DNA of 64,000 nucleotides from Hyphomicrobiales bacterium (GTDB taxonomy: Bacteria; Pseudomonadota; Alphaproteobacteria; Rhizobiales; Rhizobiaceae): contig PAPH01000023.1 of the NCBI GenBank assembly GCA_002709005.1, positions 1-64,000 on the forward strand, read 5' to 3'. Position numbers and translations under genes: made by a program. Below are positions 39,192 through 48,264 of the stretch, one piece after another. How positions within the stretch are numbered: position 1 is the first letter of the stretch; the number at the start of each line of letters is the position of its first letter. A model generated the notes under the pieces. That model ran no database searches. It had not been told where the DNA came from and was given only the letters and a program-made list of their open reading frames with translations.

Positions 39192-39206
39192 CGGTTTACT
39201 AAACCG
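39192..39206. promoter_or_regulatory. LacI-type operator, perfect 15-bp palindrome
   Basis: CGGTTTACTAAACCG is a perfect odd-centred palindrome 35 bases before the LacI-family start codon, preceded by an overlapping AACCGGTT. The spacing and A/T-rich centre resemble LacI-family sites. The 297 bases between the GntR stop (38944) and this gene show no credible coding sequence. Probably autoregulation and control of the downstream nucleoside operon. Confidence 0.6.
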
Positions 39207-39241
39207 ATTTCCTATGCCCTAATCTCGTGCATGGTGAAGAA

Positions 39242-40261
39242 ATGAGCACAATTCAGGATGTAGCAAAGGCGGCATCGGTCTCCGCAGCCACCGTGTCGCG
39301 CTATCTCAACGGCCGCATCCAGTTGCCGGCGACGACGGCCGCGCGGATCGACAAGGCCATCAAGAAGCTGGAGTACCGCCCCAACGTTCTGGCCAAACGC
39401 CTGAGCCTGGGAAAATCCGAGACTCTGGGCTTCGTCACACCGGAAATCGGCAACCCGTTCTTCGCCGAACTCGCCGCAGCCGCCGAGGACGAAGCCTCGC
39501 GCAACGGCTACGCCCTTTTCATGACCAGCACCGGCGGCCATCGCAACCGGGAGATCGACATGCTCCGCCGGCTCACCGACCGGCATTTCGACGGCCTGAT
39601 CATGATGACCAACCAGCCCGACGACGGCACGCTGGCCCAGGCAGTCAACACCCACAGCGAAGTCGTTCTCATCGATGAGGACATTCCGGGCGTCCACGTC
39701 CCCAAGGTCTTCGTCGAGAACTACCAGGGTGGCCGCCTCGCCGCCGCCCATCTCATCGCGGCCGGACACGAGCGGATCGCCCACATCGGCGGCCCGGCGG
39801 CACTGTTCAGCGCGGTCGAACGCCGCCGCGGCTTCATGGACACGATGGCGGACGCCGGTCTGACTCCCGCGCCGGGACACGTCGTGCACGGCAGCTATAC
39901 CCGCCAGTTCGGCGTCGAGGCGATGCGCAGCCTGCTCAAGTCCGAAACCCCGCCCACCGCCGTTTTTGCCGGCAGCGATTTCATCGCTCTCGGCGTCATG
40001 GAAGTCGTCGCCGAAGCCGGGCTCGGCGTGCCCCACGACATCTCGCTGGTCGGCTTCGACGACATGATGTTCGCCAACCTGCTGGCGCCCGCCCTCACGA
40101 CCGTCCGCCAGCCCACCGGGGAACTGGGCCGCGCCGGTGTCAGGACGCTTCTGGCGATCATCGACAAGAAGGCACCTCCGCCGCTCACGCGCCTGCCCGT
40201 GGCGCTGATCGAACGGCAATCGGTCGCGCCGCCCGCGGGCGGAAAATCACCGCGAATCTAA
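39242..40261 (+). CDS. LacI-family transcriptional regulator
   Basis: A 339-residue regulator. The N-terminal helix-turn-helix and hinge helix are complete (STIQDVAKAASVSAATVSRYLNG and YRPNVLAKRLSLGKS), followed by a sugar/nucleoside-binding-like effector domain ending near residue 330. It is encoded just before a BMP-type transporter and nucleoside hydrolase, so a nucleoside or related compound is the likely inducer, as for CytR-like members. ATG 39242 is used; a GTG at 39227 would add five residues. Confidence 0.9.
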   Translation: MSTIQDVAKAASVSAATVSRYLNGRIQLPATTAARIDKAIKKLEYRPNVLAKRLSLGKSETLGFVTPEIGNPFFAELAAAAEDEASRNGYALFMTSTGGHRNREIDMLRRLTDRHFDGLIMMTNQPDDGTLAQAVNTHSEVVLIDEDIPGVHVPKVFVENYQGGRLAAAHLIAAGHERIAHIGGPAALFSAVERRRGFMDTMADAGLTPAPGHVVHGSYTRQFGVEAMRSLLKSETPPTAVFAGSDFIALGVMEVVAEAGLGVPHDISLVGFDDMMFANLLAPALTTVRQPTGELGRAGVRTLLAIIDKKAPPPLTRLPVALIERQSVAPPAGGKSPRI

Positions 40262-40284
40262 TCGCACAAAGAAGGGAACTCGTA

Positions 40285-41289
40285 ATGCACTTCAGAACAC
40301 TCACGTCCACGGTTGCGGCCCTCGCCGCCACCTTCGCCGTTCTCTCTGGCCCGACAATGGCCCAGGAGGAATTCAGCGCCGTCTACGTCATGAGCGACAA
40401 TCTCGGCGACATGGGCTTCAACGACAACGCCGCGACCGGCTTCAAGCGCGCCGAAGAGGAAGGCGTTAAGACCCGCCTGCTGCAGGCGTCGCCAACCGAT
40501 CCGCAGCTGTGGCGCCAGAACCTGGAGGCTGTCTCCAACTCGGGTGACTGGGACGTCATCTTCACCGGCCCGAACATGCACGACAATCTTGCCGCCGTCG
40601 CGCCGCAGCACCCGGACCAGAAATACGTCTTCTTCGACGACCAGCTCGACGAGCCCAACGTGCTGTCGATCAAGTACGCGCAGAACGAAGGCTCCTATCT
40701 GGCCGGCGCGCTGGCCGCTATCGCCGCCACCGACAAGGAAGACTTCCCGCTGACCGACGGCGAGCCGAAAATCGCGGTCGTCGCCGGCATGGACCTGCCC
40801 GTCATCCAGGACTTCATCCTCGGCTTCAAGCAGGGCGCGGCCACCATCGAGCCGGACATCCAGATACAGGTCATCTTCATCGGCAACTTCAATGACGCCC
40901 AGAAGGCCTACGACCTGACCAACACCGCGATCGAGAACGGCGCCAACGTCGTCTACAACGTCGCCGGCCCCGCCGGTCTCGGCATCCTCAAGGCCGCCGC
41001 CGACTCCGACAAATACGCGATTGGCGTCGATTCCGACCAGAACGGCATCCATCCAGACAACGTGCTGGCCTCGATGCTCAAGCAGATCGGCAACTCGATC
41101 TACACCTCGATCGGCCAGATCAAGGACGGCACCGCCGAATTCGGAACGCTCAAGACATTCGGTCTGGAAGATGACGGCGTCGCCCTCGTCTACAACGACG
41201 CCCTCGTGCCGGACTCCGTCAAGGCCAAGATCGACGAAGCCAAGGCCAAGGTCGTTGACGGCGAAATCGAAGTCGACTCCGCATTCTGA
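40285..41289 (+). CDS. BMP-family ABC transporter substrate-binding protein (nucleoside cluster)
   Basis: A 334-residue periplasmic binding protein with signal peptide ending after MAQ near residue 27 and no lipobox. VYVMSDNLGDMGFNDNAATGF and YNVAGPAGLGILKAAADSDKYAIGVDSDQNGIHPDNVL are the family ligand loops. It is a diverged paralogue of the protein at 26876. The nucleoside hydrolase downstream supports nucleoside uptake. Its gene is followed by a GCAA-loop hairpin. Confidence 0.9.
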   Translation: MHFRTLTSTVAALAATFAVLSGPTMAQEEFSAVYVMSDNLGDMGFNDNAATGFKRAEEEGVKTRLLQASPTDPQLWRQNLEAVSNSGDWDVIFTGPNMHDNLAAVAPQHPDQKYVFFDDQLDEPNVLSIKYAQNEGSYLAGALAAIAATDKEDFPLTDGEPKIAVVAGMDLPVIQDFILGFKQGAATIEPDIQIQVIFIGNFNDAQKAYDLTNTAIENGANVVYNVAGPAGLGILKAAADSDKYAIGVDSDQNGIHPDNVLASMLKQIGNSIYTSIGQIKDGTAEFGTLKTFGLEDDGVALVYNDALVPDSVKAKIDEAKAKVVDGEIEVDSAF

Positions 41290-41304
41290 TTGCCACTGAT
41301 CGTG

Positions 41305-41328
41305 ACGGGCGGCGGCAACGCCGCCCGT
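41305..41328 (+). other. Intercistronic hairpin with GCAA tetraloop
   Basis: Ten-base perfect arms ACGGGCGGCG and CGCCGCCCGT close a GCAA (GNRA-class) tetraloop between the binding-protein and ATPase genes. No T run follows. A stable cap of this kind would favour accumulation of binding-protein mRNA over the rest of the operon (inferred). Confidence 0.65.
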
Positions 41329-41350
41329 TCCTCCACCGGGTATCGCTCCA

Positions 41351-42886
41351 ATGACGACTGACGAAAACATTCTGGTCCTCAAAGGCATCGCCAAACGGTT
41401 CGGCGACAAGGTCGCCCTCGAGCACGTCGACCTGCAGGTCCGGCGCGGCGAGGTTCACGTCCTGTGCGGCGAGAACGGGGCTGGAAAGTCCACGCTGATG
41501 AATATCCTCGTCGGCATTCATTCGCCCGATGGCGGCCAGATCATCCTCGACGGCAAAGGCGTCACCATCGCCGATCCCCTCATCGCCAGCGCTCTCGGCA
41601 TCGGCATGGTGCACCAGCACTTCACGCTCGTGCCCTCGATGAGCGTCGCCGAAAACCTTTTTCTCGGCCGCCATATCCGCCGCTACGGAATCTTCTCGGA
41701 CCGCCGCGCCATGAACGAGCGCGCCCGGGAATTGATCGACAACTATAAATTCGCGCTCGATCCCGAAGCCAGGGTGAGCACCCTTTCCGTCGGCCAGCGC
41801 CAGCGTGTCGAAATCCTGAAGGCCCTCGCCTTCGAAGCGAAACTCCTCATTCTCGATGAGCCCACCGCCGTCCTGACCCCGCCGGAAGTCGACGAACTTC
41901 TCAAGGTCATCGCCAGCCTTCGCGAACGCGGTCGCACCGTCGTCTTCATCACCCACAAGCTGCGCGAGGTGAAAGCCGTATCAGACCGGGTCACCGTTCT
42001 CCGCCAGGGCCGCAGCATCTCCACCCACATCACCACCGATGTTTCCGAAGAGGATATCGCCCGCGACATGGTCGGCCGCGATGTCTTCCTCACCGGCCGC
42101 GAGGGACAGCCCGAACGCTCGTTCGGCGGTGCCGTGCTGGAACTCGACAACGTCACCATCACAAATTCGGCCGGCCGTCTCATTCTCGATTCGATCGATC
42201 TCGAGGTGCGCGCGGGCGAGGTTCTGGGCATCGCTGGTGTGGACGGCAACGGACAGACCGAGCTCGCCGAGGCGATCGCCGGCCTGATGCCGATCCAGGC
42301 CGGTTCGATTCGCCTGGCCGGCGACGACATAACCGCCGACACGGTGGCCGAACGGCAGGCTGCCGGCCTCGGCTTCGTGCCCGAAGACCGGCTCGACCGC
42401 GGCCTCAGCAGCGACATGAGCATCGCCGAGAACATGGCCGCCACGAATTACGAGCGCTACGGCGTCCTGCGGAAGGGCTATGTCGACCGCGGCCGGCTCA
42501 ACGCGTTCACCGAGGACGGCATCAAACGCTTCGACATCCGCGGCGCGAAGCCGAAAATCCCCGTCGGCACGCTGTCGGGCGGCAACATGCAGAAGGTCGT
42601 CCTGGCGCGCGAATTCGCCCGCGATCCGAAGGTGCTGCTGATCAGCCAGCCGACGCGCGGCCTCGATATCGGCGCCTCGGAATTCGTCTATTCCCAAGTT
42701 CTCTCGGCCGCCGACAAGGGCAATGGCGTGCTTCTCATCTCCTCCGAACTCTCGGAGATCTTCGCCCTCTCCGACCGGATCGCGGTCATTTATTCGGGCC
42801 GCATCATGCAGGTGCTCGAACGCAACGAGGCCGACGAGGAAACCGTCGGCATCCTGATGAACGGCGGCAAGAGGCAGGTGGCCTGA
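41351..42886 (+). CDS. ABC transporter ATPase, double-domain nucleoside type
   Basis: A 511-residue ATPase with two domains. The first has GENGAGKST, signature LSVGQRQRVEILKAL and Walker B LLILDEPTAVL; the second has GVDGNGQTE, signature LSGGNMQKVVLAREF and ISQPTRGLDIGA, the usual degenerate Walker B of this family. It ends in the start codon of the first permease gene (one-base overlap), so the operon is tightly coupled. Confidence 0.9.
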   Translation: MTTDENILVLKGIAKRFGDKVALEHVDLQVRRGEVHVLCGENGAGKSTLMNILVGIHSPDGGQIILDGKGVTIADPLIASALGIGMVHQHFTLVPSMSVAENLFLGRHIRRYGIFSDRRAMNERARELIDNYKFALDPEARVSTLSVGQRQRVEILKALAFEAKLLILDEPTAVLTPPEVDELLKVIASLRERGRTVVFITHKLREVKAVSDRVTVLRQGRSISTHITTDVSEEDIARDMVGRDVFLTGREGQPERSFGGAVLELDNVTITNSAGRLILDSIDLEVRAGEVLGIAGVDGNGQTELAEAIAGLMPIQAGSIRLAGDDITADTVAERQAAGLGFVPEDRLDRGLSSDMSIAENMAATNYERYGVLRKGYVDRGRLNAFTEDGIKRFDIRGAKPKIPVGTLSGGNMQKVVLAREFARDPKVLLISQPTRGLDIGASEFVYSQVLSAADKGNGVLLISSELSEIFALSDRIAVIYSGRIMQVLERNEADEETVGILMNGGKRQVA

Positions 42887-43932
42887 TGCGTAGTGACTTC
42901 ACTGATTTTCTCCGCGCGGTGCGCGGGCCCCTCGGGGCCATCGCGCTGACGATGGCGCTCGGCTTCCTTCTGGTGGCCTCGATCTCCGACGAACCGGTTC
43001 TCGCCTATCGCGAGCTGCTGTTCGCCAACTTCGATTCGCTCAGCAACTTCGCCCTCTTCCTCAACCGCGCCACACCGCTGGTGCTCATCGCAGTCGGCAT
43101 CACCTTTGCCTTTCGTGCCGGCGTCTTCAACGTCGGCGGCGAGGGCCAACTCTTTGCCGGCGCAATTGCCACGACGGTCTTCTCGATCGTTTTTTCAGGC
43201 CTCCCCGCGATCGTCCTGTTTCCGCTGGCAATTGCCGCCGGCATTCTCGGTGGCGCCCTCCTCGGTTGGATCCCTGGCGTACTCAAGGTACGTCTCGGGG
43301 TCGACGAGGTGGTCGTCACCTTTATGCTCAACACCATCGCGCTGCTGTTCACCTCCTATCTCGTCAACCAGGTGATCCGAGACACGACAGCCTATGGCGC
43401 CGTCAGCTGGATGGTCCCGGAGAAGATCTGGCTGCCGACCATTCCCGGCATTCCTGGCGCGACCAGCGGCTTCATCATCGCCGCGGTCCTGTCGCTGGCG
43501 AGCTGGGTGGTGCTCTTCCGCACCAAATGGGGTGCGGAAGTCCGTGCCGCGGGTACCAATCTGCGCTACGCCGAGGCCGTCGGCATCGCAGCCGGCGGAC
43601 GCGTGATCTGGGCCATGCTGATTGCCGGCGGCTTCGCCGGTCTCGCCGGCGCCCTTTACGTGCTCGGCATCGGCCATCGCTTCGAGCAGAATTTTTCGCC
43701 CGAATACGGTCTGGTGGCTCTGACCTGCGCGCTGCTTGCCCGCATTCACCCGGCTGCCGCCCTCTTCACCTCGCTCTACTACGCCATGATGCTCAACGGG
43801 GCCGCCTACATGCAGATCTCGACCGAGGTTCCCCGCTCGCTGGTCGACCTTCTCACCGGCCTTCTCGTCCTCCTGATGACCGCGCGCTTCACGCTGCGGC
43901 GCAGGAGCGGCCAGACCTCCGGCGCATTCTAG
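42886..43932 (+). CDS. ABC transporter permease, nucleoside type 1
   Basis: A 348-residue membrane protein with about ten hydrophobic segments; FRAGVFNVGGEGQLFAGA and GVDEVVVTFMLNTIALLFTSYLVN match the YufP-type nucleoside permeases. It is a paralogue of the 29499 product. Ten bases separate it from the partner permease gene. Confidence 0.88.
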   Translation: MRSDFTDFLRAVRGPLGAIALTMALGFLLVASISDEPVLAYRELLFANFDSLSNFALFLNRATPLVLIAVGITFAFRAGVFNVGGEGQLFAGAIATTVFSIVFSGLPAIVLFPLAIAAGILGGALLGWIPGVLKVRLGVDEVVVTFMLNTIALLFTSYLVNQVIRDTTAYGAVSWMVPEKIWLPTIPGIPGATSGFIIAAVLSLASWVVLFRTKWGAEVRAAGTNLRYAEAVGIAAGGRVIWAMLIAGGFAGLAGALYVLGIGHRFEQNFSPEYGLVALTCALLARIHPAAALFTSLYYAMMLNGAAYMQISTEVPRSLVDLLTGLLVLLMTARFTLRRRSGQTSGAF

Positions 43933-43941
43933 GAGATCGGT

Positions 43942-44844
43942 ATGTCGATCGAATCCCTTCTCGCTTCGGTTCTCGAGCAATCCACGCCGCTGGTTCTCGC
44001 AGCGCTGGCCGCGATGATCACCTTGAGGGCCAACATTCTCAATGTCGCCGTCGAAGGCATGATGCTGGTCGCCGCCTTCTCGGCAATCGCGGTCGGCGCC
44101 CTGACCGATAGCGCCTTCATCGGTTTCTGGGCCGGCCTTGCCGGGGCGATCTTCGCCTCGCTGGTCTTTTCCACCATGACGCTGCGCTTCGGCGCCGGTT
44201 TCATCGTCGCCGGCCTCGGCATCAACCTGCTGGCCGCCGGCGGCACGCTTTTCGCGCTCGAGCGCTACTACAACTCGCCCGGCGGCCTGCGGCCGATCGC
44301 CTTCCCCGACATCTGGCACGTGCCGGAGGGCAGCCTCTCCTTCATTCCGGTCATCGGACCGGCGATCGAGGGTCAGAGCATCATCGTCTTCCTGACAGTT
44401 CTCGCGGTTCCCGCCTGCTGGGTGTTTCTCTACCGCACCCCGACGGGCGCCTATCTGCGCGCCGCCGGCGAAGATGAACACGCCGCCCGCTCAGCCGGTA
44501 TCGACGTCGTCCGCATGAAGGCGCTGGCCGTCACCATCTCGGGCCTGCTCGCCGGTCTCGCCGGCACCCAGCTCGCAATGGACAAGCTGCATTTCTTCCT
44601 CCCCGACATGACCGCCGGCCGTGGTTTCATCGGCCTTGCCGCAACCCTGTTCGGCGCCGGTCAGCCGTGGATGACGGCGGGCGCGGCCGTTCTCTTCGGA
44701 TTCTTCGGGGCTCTCGGCGACCGTCTCCAGGCCTTCGACATACCTGCACAGTTCGTTCTGATGCTGCCCTATGTCGCGGCGATCCTGGCGCTCGCCCTTG
44801 CCCGCTGGCGCATCCATGTCCGCAACAAGCCCTCCAAACTGTAA
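43942..44844 (+). CDS. ABC transporter permease, nucleoside type 2
   Basis: A 300-residue partner permease; LRANILNVAVEGMMLVAAF and GAGFIVAGLGINLLAAGGTL are the YufQ-type blocks. AGGAGATCGGT precedes the ATG. It is followed eight bases later by the nucleoside hydrolase gene. Confidence 0.88.
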   Translation: MSIESLLASVLEQSTPLVLAALAAMITLRANILNVAVEGMMLVAAFSAIAVGALTDSAFIGFWAGLAGAIFASLVFSTMTLRFGAGFIVAGLGINLLAAGGTLFALERYYNSPGGLRPIAFPDIWHVPEGSLSFIPVIGPAIEGQSIIVFLTVLAVPACWVFLYRTPTGAYLRAAGEDEHAARSAGIDVVRMKALAVTISGLLAGLAGTQLAMDKLHFFLPDMTAGRGFIGLAATLFGAGQPWMTAGAAVLFGFFGALGDRLQAFDIPAQFVLMLPYVAAILALALARWRIHVRNKPSKL

Positions 44845-44852
44845 AGCATGCA

Positions 44853-45815
44853 ATGACACTTCCCATTCTCCTCGATTGCGATCCGGGCAATGACGACGCC
44901 CTGGGCATTCTGGTGGCGTCCGGCCACCGGAAACTCGACCTCAAGGCGGTCACCACCGGCGCCGGGCATCTGGCCGGTGACCGTACGGCCCGCAACGCCG
45001 CGATCACCCTGCAACTGGCGCGCAAGCCGGCCGTGCCGGTCGCCGCGGGCAATACAGGCCCCCTGGTTCGCGAGCGTCTGATCGCAGGCGTTCTGGACAT
45101 GGAAAGCGCACTCGACCCGGTGCGCGACGATCTGCCGGCCAGGGCCCTCGACGCGCGCCATTCCGTCGATATCATCATCGATACGGTCAAATCCCGCTTC
45201 GCCTCGACGATCGTCACCACGGGTCCGCAGACCAATATCGCGATGGCGCTCCGCCGCGCACCGGAGATCGCCGCGATGATCGAGCGGATCGTGATCCTTG
45301 GCGGCTCCTGGGGGCTCGGCAACAAGACCGCCGCCGCCGAATGGAACATTCTGTGCGATCCCGAAGCCGCGGCCATCGTCTTCGATGCCGGCGTGCCGAT
45401 CACCATGCTGCCGATCGACTCGCTCATCCAGGTCGGCATCAGCCCGGATCTCATTGCCCGCACCCGCGCGATCGGCGGACAGATCGGAAGGTTCTCTGCC
45501 GAACTTCTCGACTCCCTCGTTTCGACATTCAGGCCGGGCGTGATGGCGCCCCCCTTCATGCCTCTCAACGATCCGGTGGCAAGCCTCGTGGCCGCAGAAC
45601 CCGGCCTCGTCGAGACCGCCGCCGCCCGCGTCGAGGTGGAACTGGCTGGACGTCACACCTATGGCCGCACCGTGGTCGATTTCGCCATGCGCAATGGCAA
45701 GCCCGCCAACGCCGAAGTGGTCATCCGCTTCGATCGCGAAGGCGTCGAAAACGCATTCGTCGGGGCGCTCGATCGCCTCGCCAAGTCTCAAAACAGAAGC
45801 GGAGTACCGTCATGA
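44853..45815 (+). CDS. Nucleoside hydrolase (IUNH family)
   Basis: A 320-residue calcium-dependent N-ribohydrolase that splits nucleosides into base and ribose. The metal-binding signature LLDCDPGNDDA is at residues 6-16, IVTTGPQTNIAMALRR and EWNILCDPEAAAIVF follow, and the catalytic region near residue 225 contains FMPLNDPVASL. No signal peptide, so it acts in the cytoplasm on the imported nucleoside. The base liberated may be the substrate for the amidohydrolase-type enzymes that follow. Confidence 0.92.
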   Translation: MTLPILLDCDPGNDDALGILVASGHRKLDLKAVTTGAGHLAGDRTARNAAITLQLARKPAVPVAAGNTGPLVRERLIAGVLDMESALDPVRDDLPARALDARHSVDIIIDTVKSRFASTIVTTGPQTNIAMALRRAPEIAAMIERIVILGGSWGLGNKTAAAEWNILCDPEAAAIVFDAGVPITMLPIDSLIQVGISPDLIARTRAIGGQIGRFSAELLDSLVSTFRPGVMAPPFMPLNDPVASLVAAEPGLVETAAARVEVELAGRHTYGRTVVDFAMRNGKPANAEVVIRFDREGVENAFVGALDRLAKSQNRSGVPS

Positions 45816-46567
45816 GCAAAAACCGCCGTGTCCTGATCGCGGGCGAATCCTGGACCGTCCACTCGATCCACCAGAAAGGCTTCGACAGCTTCACCACCAC
45901 CGAATATGCAGAGGGCGTGCGCTGGCTGAAGGACGCGCTCGAAGCCGGCGGGTGGGATGTCCACTACCAGCCGGCCCATGTTGCCGTCCGCGAGTTTCCT
46001 TTCACCGCCGAGGATCTGGCAGCCTATGACTGCGTGATGCTCAGCGATATCGGTGCCAACACGCTGCTCCTGCACCCCGACACTTTCGTGCGTTCCAAGC
46101 CAATGCCGAACCGCCTCGAAGCCATCCGCGACTACGTCGCCAATGGCGGCGGTTTCGTGATGATCGGCGGTTACCTCACCTTCCAGGGCATCGATGCGAA
46201 GGGCAAGTATCTCGGCTCCCCCATCGAGGACATCCTGCCGGTCACCATGGACATCGGCGACGACCGCGTGGAGGCCCCGCAGGGCGTGGCTCCGAAAGTG
46301 ACCGACGCATCGCACCCGATCGTTGCCGGCATCGAAGGTGCGTGGCCTGATCTGCTGGGCTACAATCACCTCACGCCCAAGGCAGAGGGAGATGTGATCG
46401 TGACCGTCGGCGAAGACCCGCTCATCGTGGCAGGCACCTACGGCAAGGGCCGCTCGGTAGCGTTCTCCTCGGATTGCGGCCCCCACTGGGCGCCGCCGCC
46501 CTTCGTCGATTGGGCCGAATACCAGCGTCTCTGGCAGCAGATCGCCGCCTGGTCGGCGGGCGCGTAA
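45812..46567 (+). CDS. GATase1-like protein (PF07090 type)
   Basis: A 251-residue protein of the class I glutamine-amidotransferase-like fold; LIAGESWTVHSIHQKGFDSF at the N-terminus and GGGFVMIGGYLTFQG in the middle are typical of the PF07090 group. The elbow residue that is Cys in true amidotransferases is not evident, so glutaminase activity is unlikely. Family function is not established. It overlaps the nucleoside hydrolase gene in ATGA and is followed directly (TAA-ATG) by the hydrolase at 46568. Confidence 0.75.
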   Translation: MSKNRRVLIAGESWTVHSIHQKGFDSFTTTEYAEGVRWLKDALEAGGWDVHYQPAHVAVREFPFTAEDLAAYDCVMLSDIGANTLLLHPDTFVRSKPMPNRLEAIRDYVANGGGFVMIGGYLTFQGIDAKGKYLGSPIEDILPVTMDIGDDRVEAPQGVAPKVTDASHPIVAGIEGAWPDLLGYNHLTPKAEGDVIVTVGEDPLIVAGTYGKGRSVAFSSDCGPHWAPPPFVDWAEYQRLWQQIAAWSAGA

Positions 46568-47326
46568 ATGGTCGCGCTCAACGTCATGCGCTGGGGAGAC
46601 CAGGGGGCCGAGCGCACCCTGGTCTGCCTGCACGGCATCACCGCCAATGGCGGGGCGATGTGCGAACCGGCCCGTCGTCTCGCCGACAAGGGCTGGCTGG
46701 TTCTTGCGACCGACATGCGCGGCCATGGCGAGAGCGGCCGCGGCAACGGCGACTTCTCCTTCGACGCGCTGCTGTCGGATTTCCAGGAATCGCTCCCCGC
46801 CGAGCCCGACGTCCTGCTGGGCCATTCCTTCGGCGGAACGCTGGCGCAGCTCGGCGTCCTGCGCGGCCTCTTCAAGCCGGGCGCACTGGTTCTTGAAGAT
46901 CCCGTCTCGGTCTTCGAGGACAAGGAGACACCGCTTTCCATGCTCAACTGGGACGAGGCCAACATGCCGACGACCATTGAGGGCATCCGTGAGCTCAACC
47001 CCGGATGGTCGGCGCTCGATGCCGCCTGGAAGCTCGTCTCGCTGCAGCAGATCGATTTCGACGACGCGCGCGCAGCATTTGCCGGCAATGCGCCGTGGGA
47101 TTTGCGTCCCGATGCGGCAAAGATCGCAAGAATGCTGCCCACCGTCTGGGTGCTGCCGGACGTCAGCCGTTTCGTGCCCGAGGCCGACGTGGCGCGGCTG
47201 CGGAACGAGGTCGACGAGCGCTCGCTCGTCGTCATGCCCGGTGTCGGACACAGCGTCCACCGCGACGCGACCGACGCCTTCGTCGACATCGTCCTGCGCC
47301 TTGGGGAAGGAACATGGTTCTCATGA
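46568..47326 (+). CDS. Alpha/beta hydrolase in nucleoside operon
   Basis: A 252-residue alpha/beta hydrolase: oxyanion block CLHGITANGG, nucleophile elbow LLGHSFGGTL and histidine in GVGHSVHRD. It resembles the B6 ring-fragment hydrolase at 16895 in its HGITAN block but is otherwise distinct. Its place between a GATase1-like gene and an amidase gene suggests it cleaves an amide or ester from base ring opening. The end overlaps the amidase start by four bases. Confidence 0.83.
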   Translation: MVALNVMRWGDQGAERTLVCLHGITANGGAMCEPARRLADKGWLVLATDMRGHGESGRGNGDFSFDALLSDFQESLPAEPDVLLGHSFGGTLAQLGVLRGLFKPGALVLEDPVSVFEDKETPLSMLNWDEANMPTTIEGIRELNPGWSALDAAWKLVSLQQIDFDDARAAFAGNAPWDLRPDAAKIARMLPTVWVLPDVSRFVPEADVARLRNEVDERSLVVMPGVGHSVHRDATDAFVDIVLRLGEGTWFS

Positions 47327-48264
47327 GCAACGATACCGGGTTCGTCTATCATTTCGGCGGACACGCGCCGTCCCGCACGGTCAGGCCCGGAGAGGAATTC
47401 GATGTCTTCACCGAGGACTGCTTTTCCGGAAAGCTGACCTCCGAAGACGGCCAGCCACGCGAAGTCGCCCCCTTCCCGAAAGTCAATCCGCTCACCGGCC
47501 CGGTCGAGATCGAAGGGGTGAAGGCAGGAGACGTGATCGCCGTCCGCATACTCTCCATGATCCCGGCGCGTGACTGGGGCGTGGCGACCGTGTCGCCCAA
47601 TTTCGGGCTCCTCTCCGGCACCCGCCTCGAGCCCAATTTGCAGCCGGAACAGGAGGAGCGGGTCTGGATCTGGCGCTTCGCCGAGGACCGCCGCTCGCTC
47701 TCCGCAAAGACCAAGAGCGGTCCGGCCCTTAACACCGACTATCGCCCCTTCTTCGGCACGATCGGCGTGGCTCCCGCCCATGGCGAAACCCGCCTCTGCG
47801 TTGTCCCCGGCGATTTCGGCGGCAATCTCGATGTCCCCGATCTTGGCCCCGGCGCGACGCTCTACCTTCGGGCCAATGTTGACGGCGCGCATCTCTATGT
47901 CGGCGACGGTCACTATGCGCAGGGCGACGGGGAAATGGCCGGCACCGCGATCGAAGGCGCCTTCAACGCCCGCCTGCGGGTCGATCGCGTGGAGACCGAT
48001 GCCGCCTTCGAATGGCCGCGCATCGAAACCGAGACGCAGACAGGCGTCGTCGGCGTGGGCCGTCCGCTCGACAGCGCCCTGAAGGTGGCAGCCACCGGCC
48101 TCGTCAAATGGATTTCAGCCACCACCGGCCTAGACGCTCTCGACGCTTACCAGCTTGTCAGTCAGACAGCGACGATCCGCATCGGCAATGTGGTGAACCC
48201 CGATTATACCGTCCTGGTGTCGATTTCGAAACGCACCCTGGCGGAGGGTAGTGTCTCAGTTTGA
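47323..48264 (+). CDS. Acetamidase/formamidase family protein, C-terminus altered by insertion
   Basis: A 313-residue beta-rich amidase of the FmdA/AmdA family, which hydrolyses formamide or short amides. GDVIAVRILSMIPARDWGVATVSPNFG and CVVPGDFGGNLDVPDLGPGATLYL are characteristic. The reading frame runs into an insertion element: the last residues are now GSVSV, encoded by the element end, where the uninterrupted gene would have ended VAAS (codons visible at 51821-51835). Only four residues are lost, so activity may survive, but the operon is separated from anything downstream. ATG 47323 overlaps the previous stop; 47314 is an alternative. Confidence 0.85.
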   Translation: MSNDTGFVYHFGGHAPSRTVRPGEEFDVFTEDCFSGKLTSEDGQPREVAPFPKVNPLTGPVEIEGVKAGDVIAVRILSMIPARDWGVATVSPNFGLLSGTRLEPNLQPEQEERVWIWRFAEDRRSLSAKTKSGPALNTDYRPFFGTIGVAPAHGETRLCVVPGDFGGNLDVPDLGPGATLYLRANVDGAHLYVGDGHYAQGDGEMAGTAIEGAFNARLRVDRVETDAAFEWPRIETETQTGVVGVGRPLDSALKVAATGLVKWISATTGLDALDAYQLVSQTATIRIGNVVNPDYTVLVSISKRTLAEGSVSV

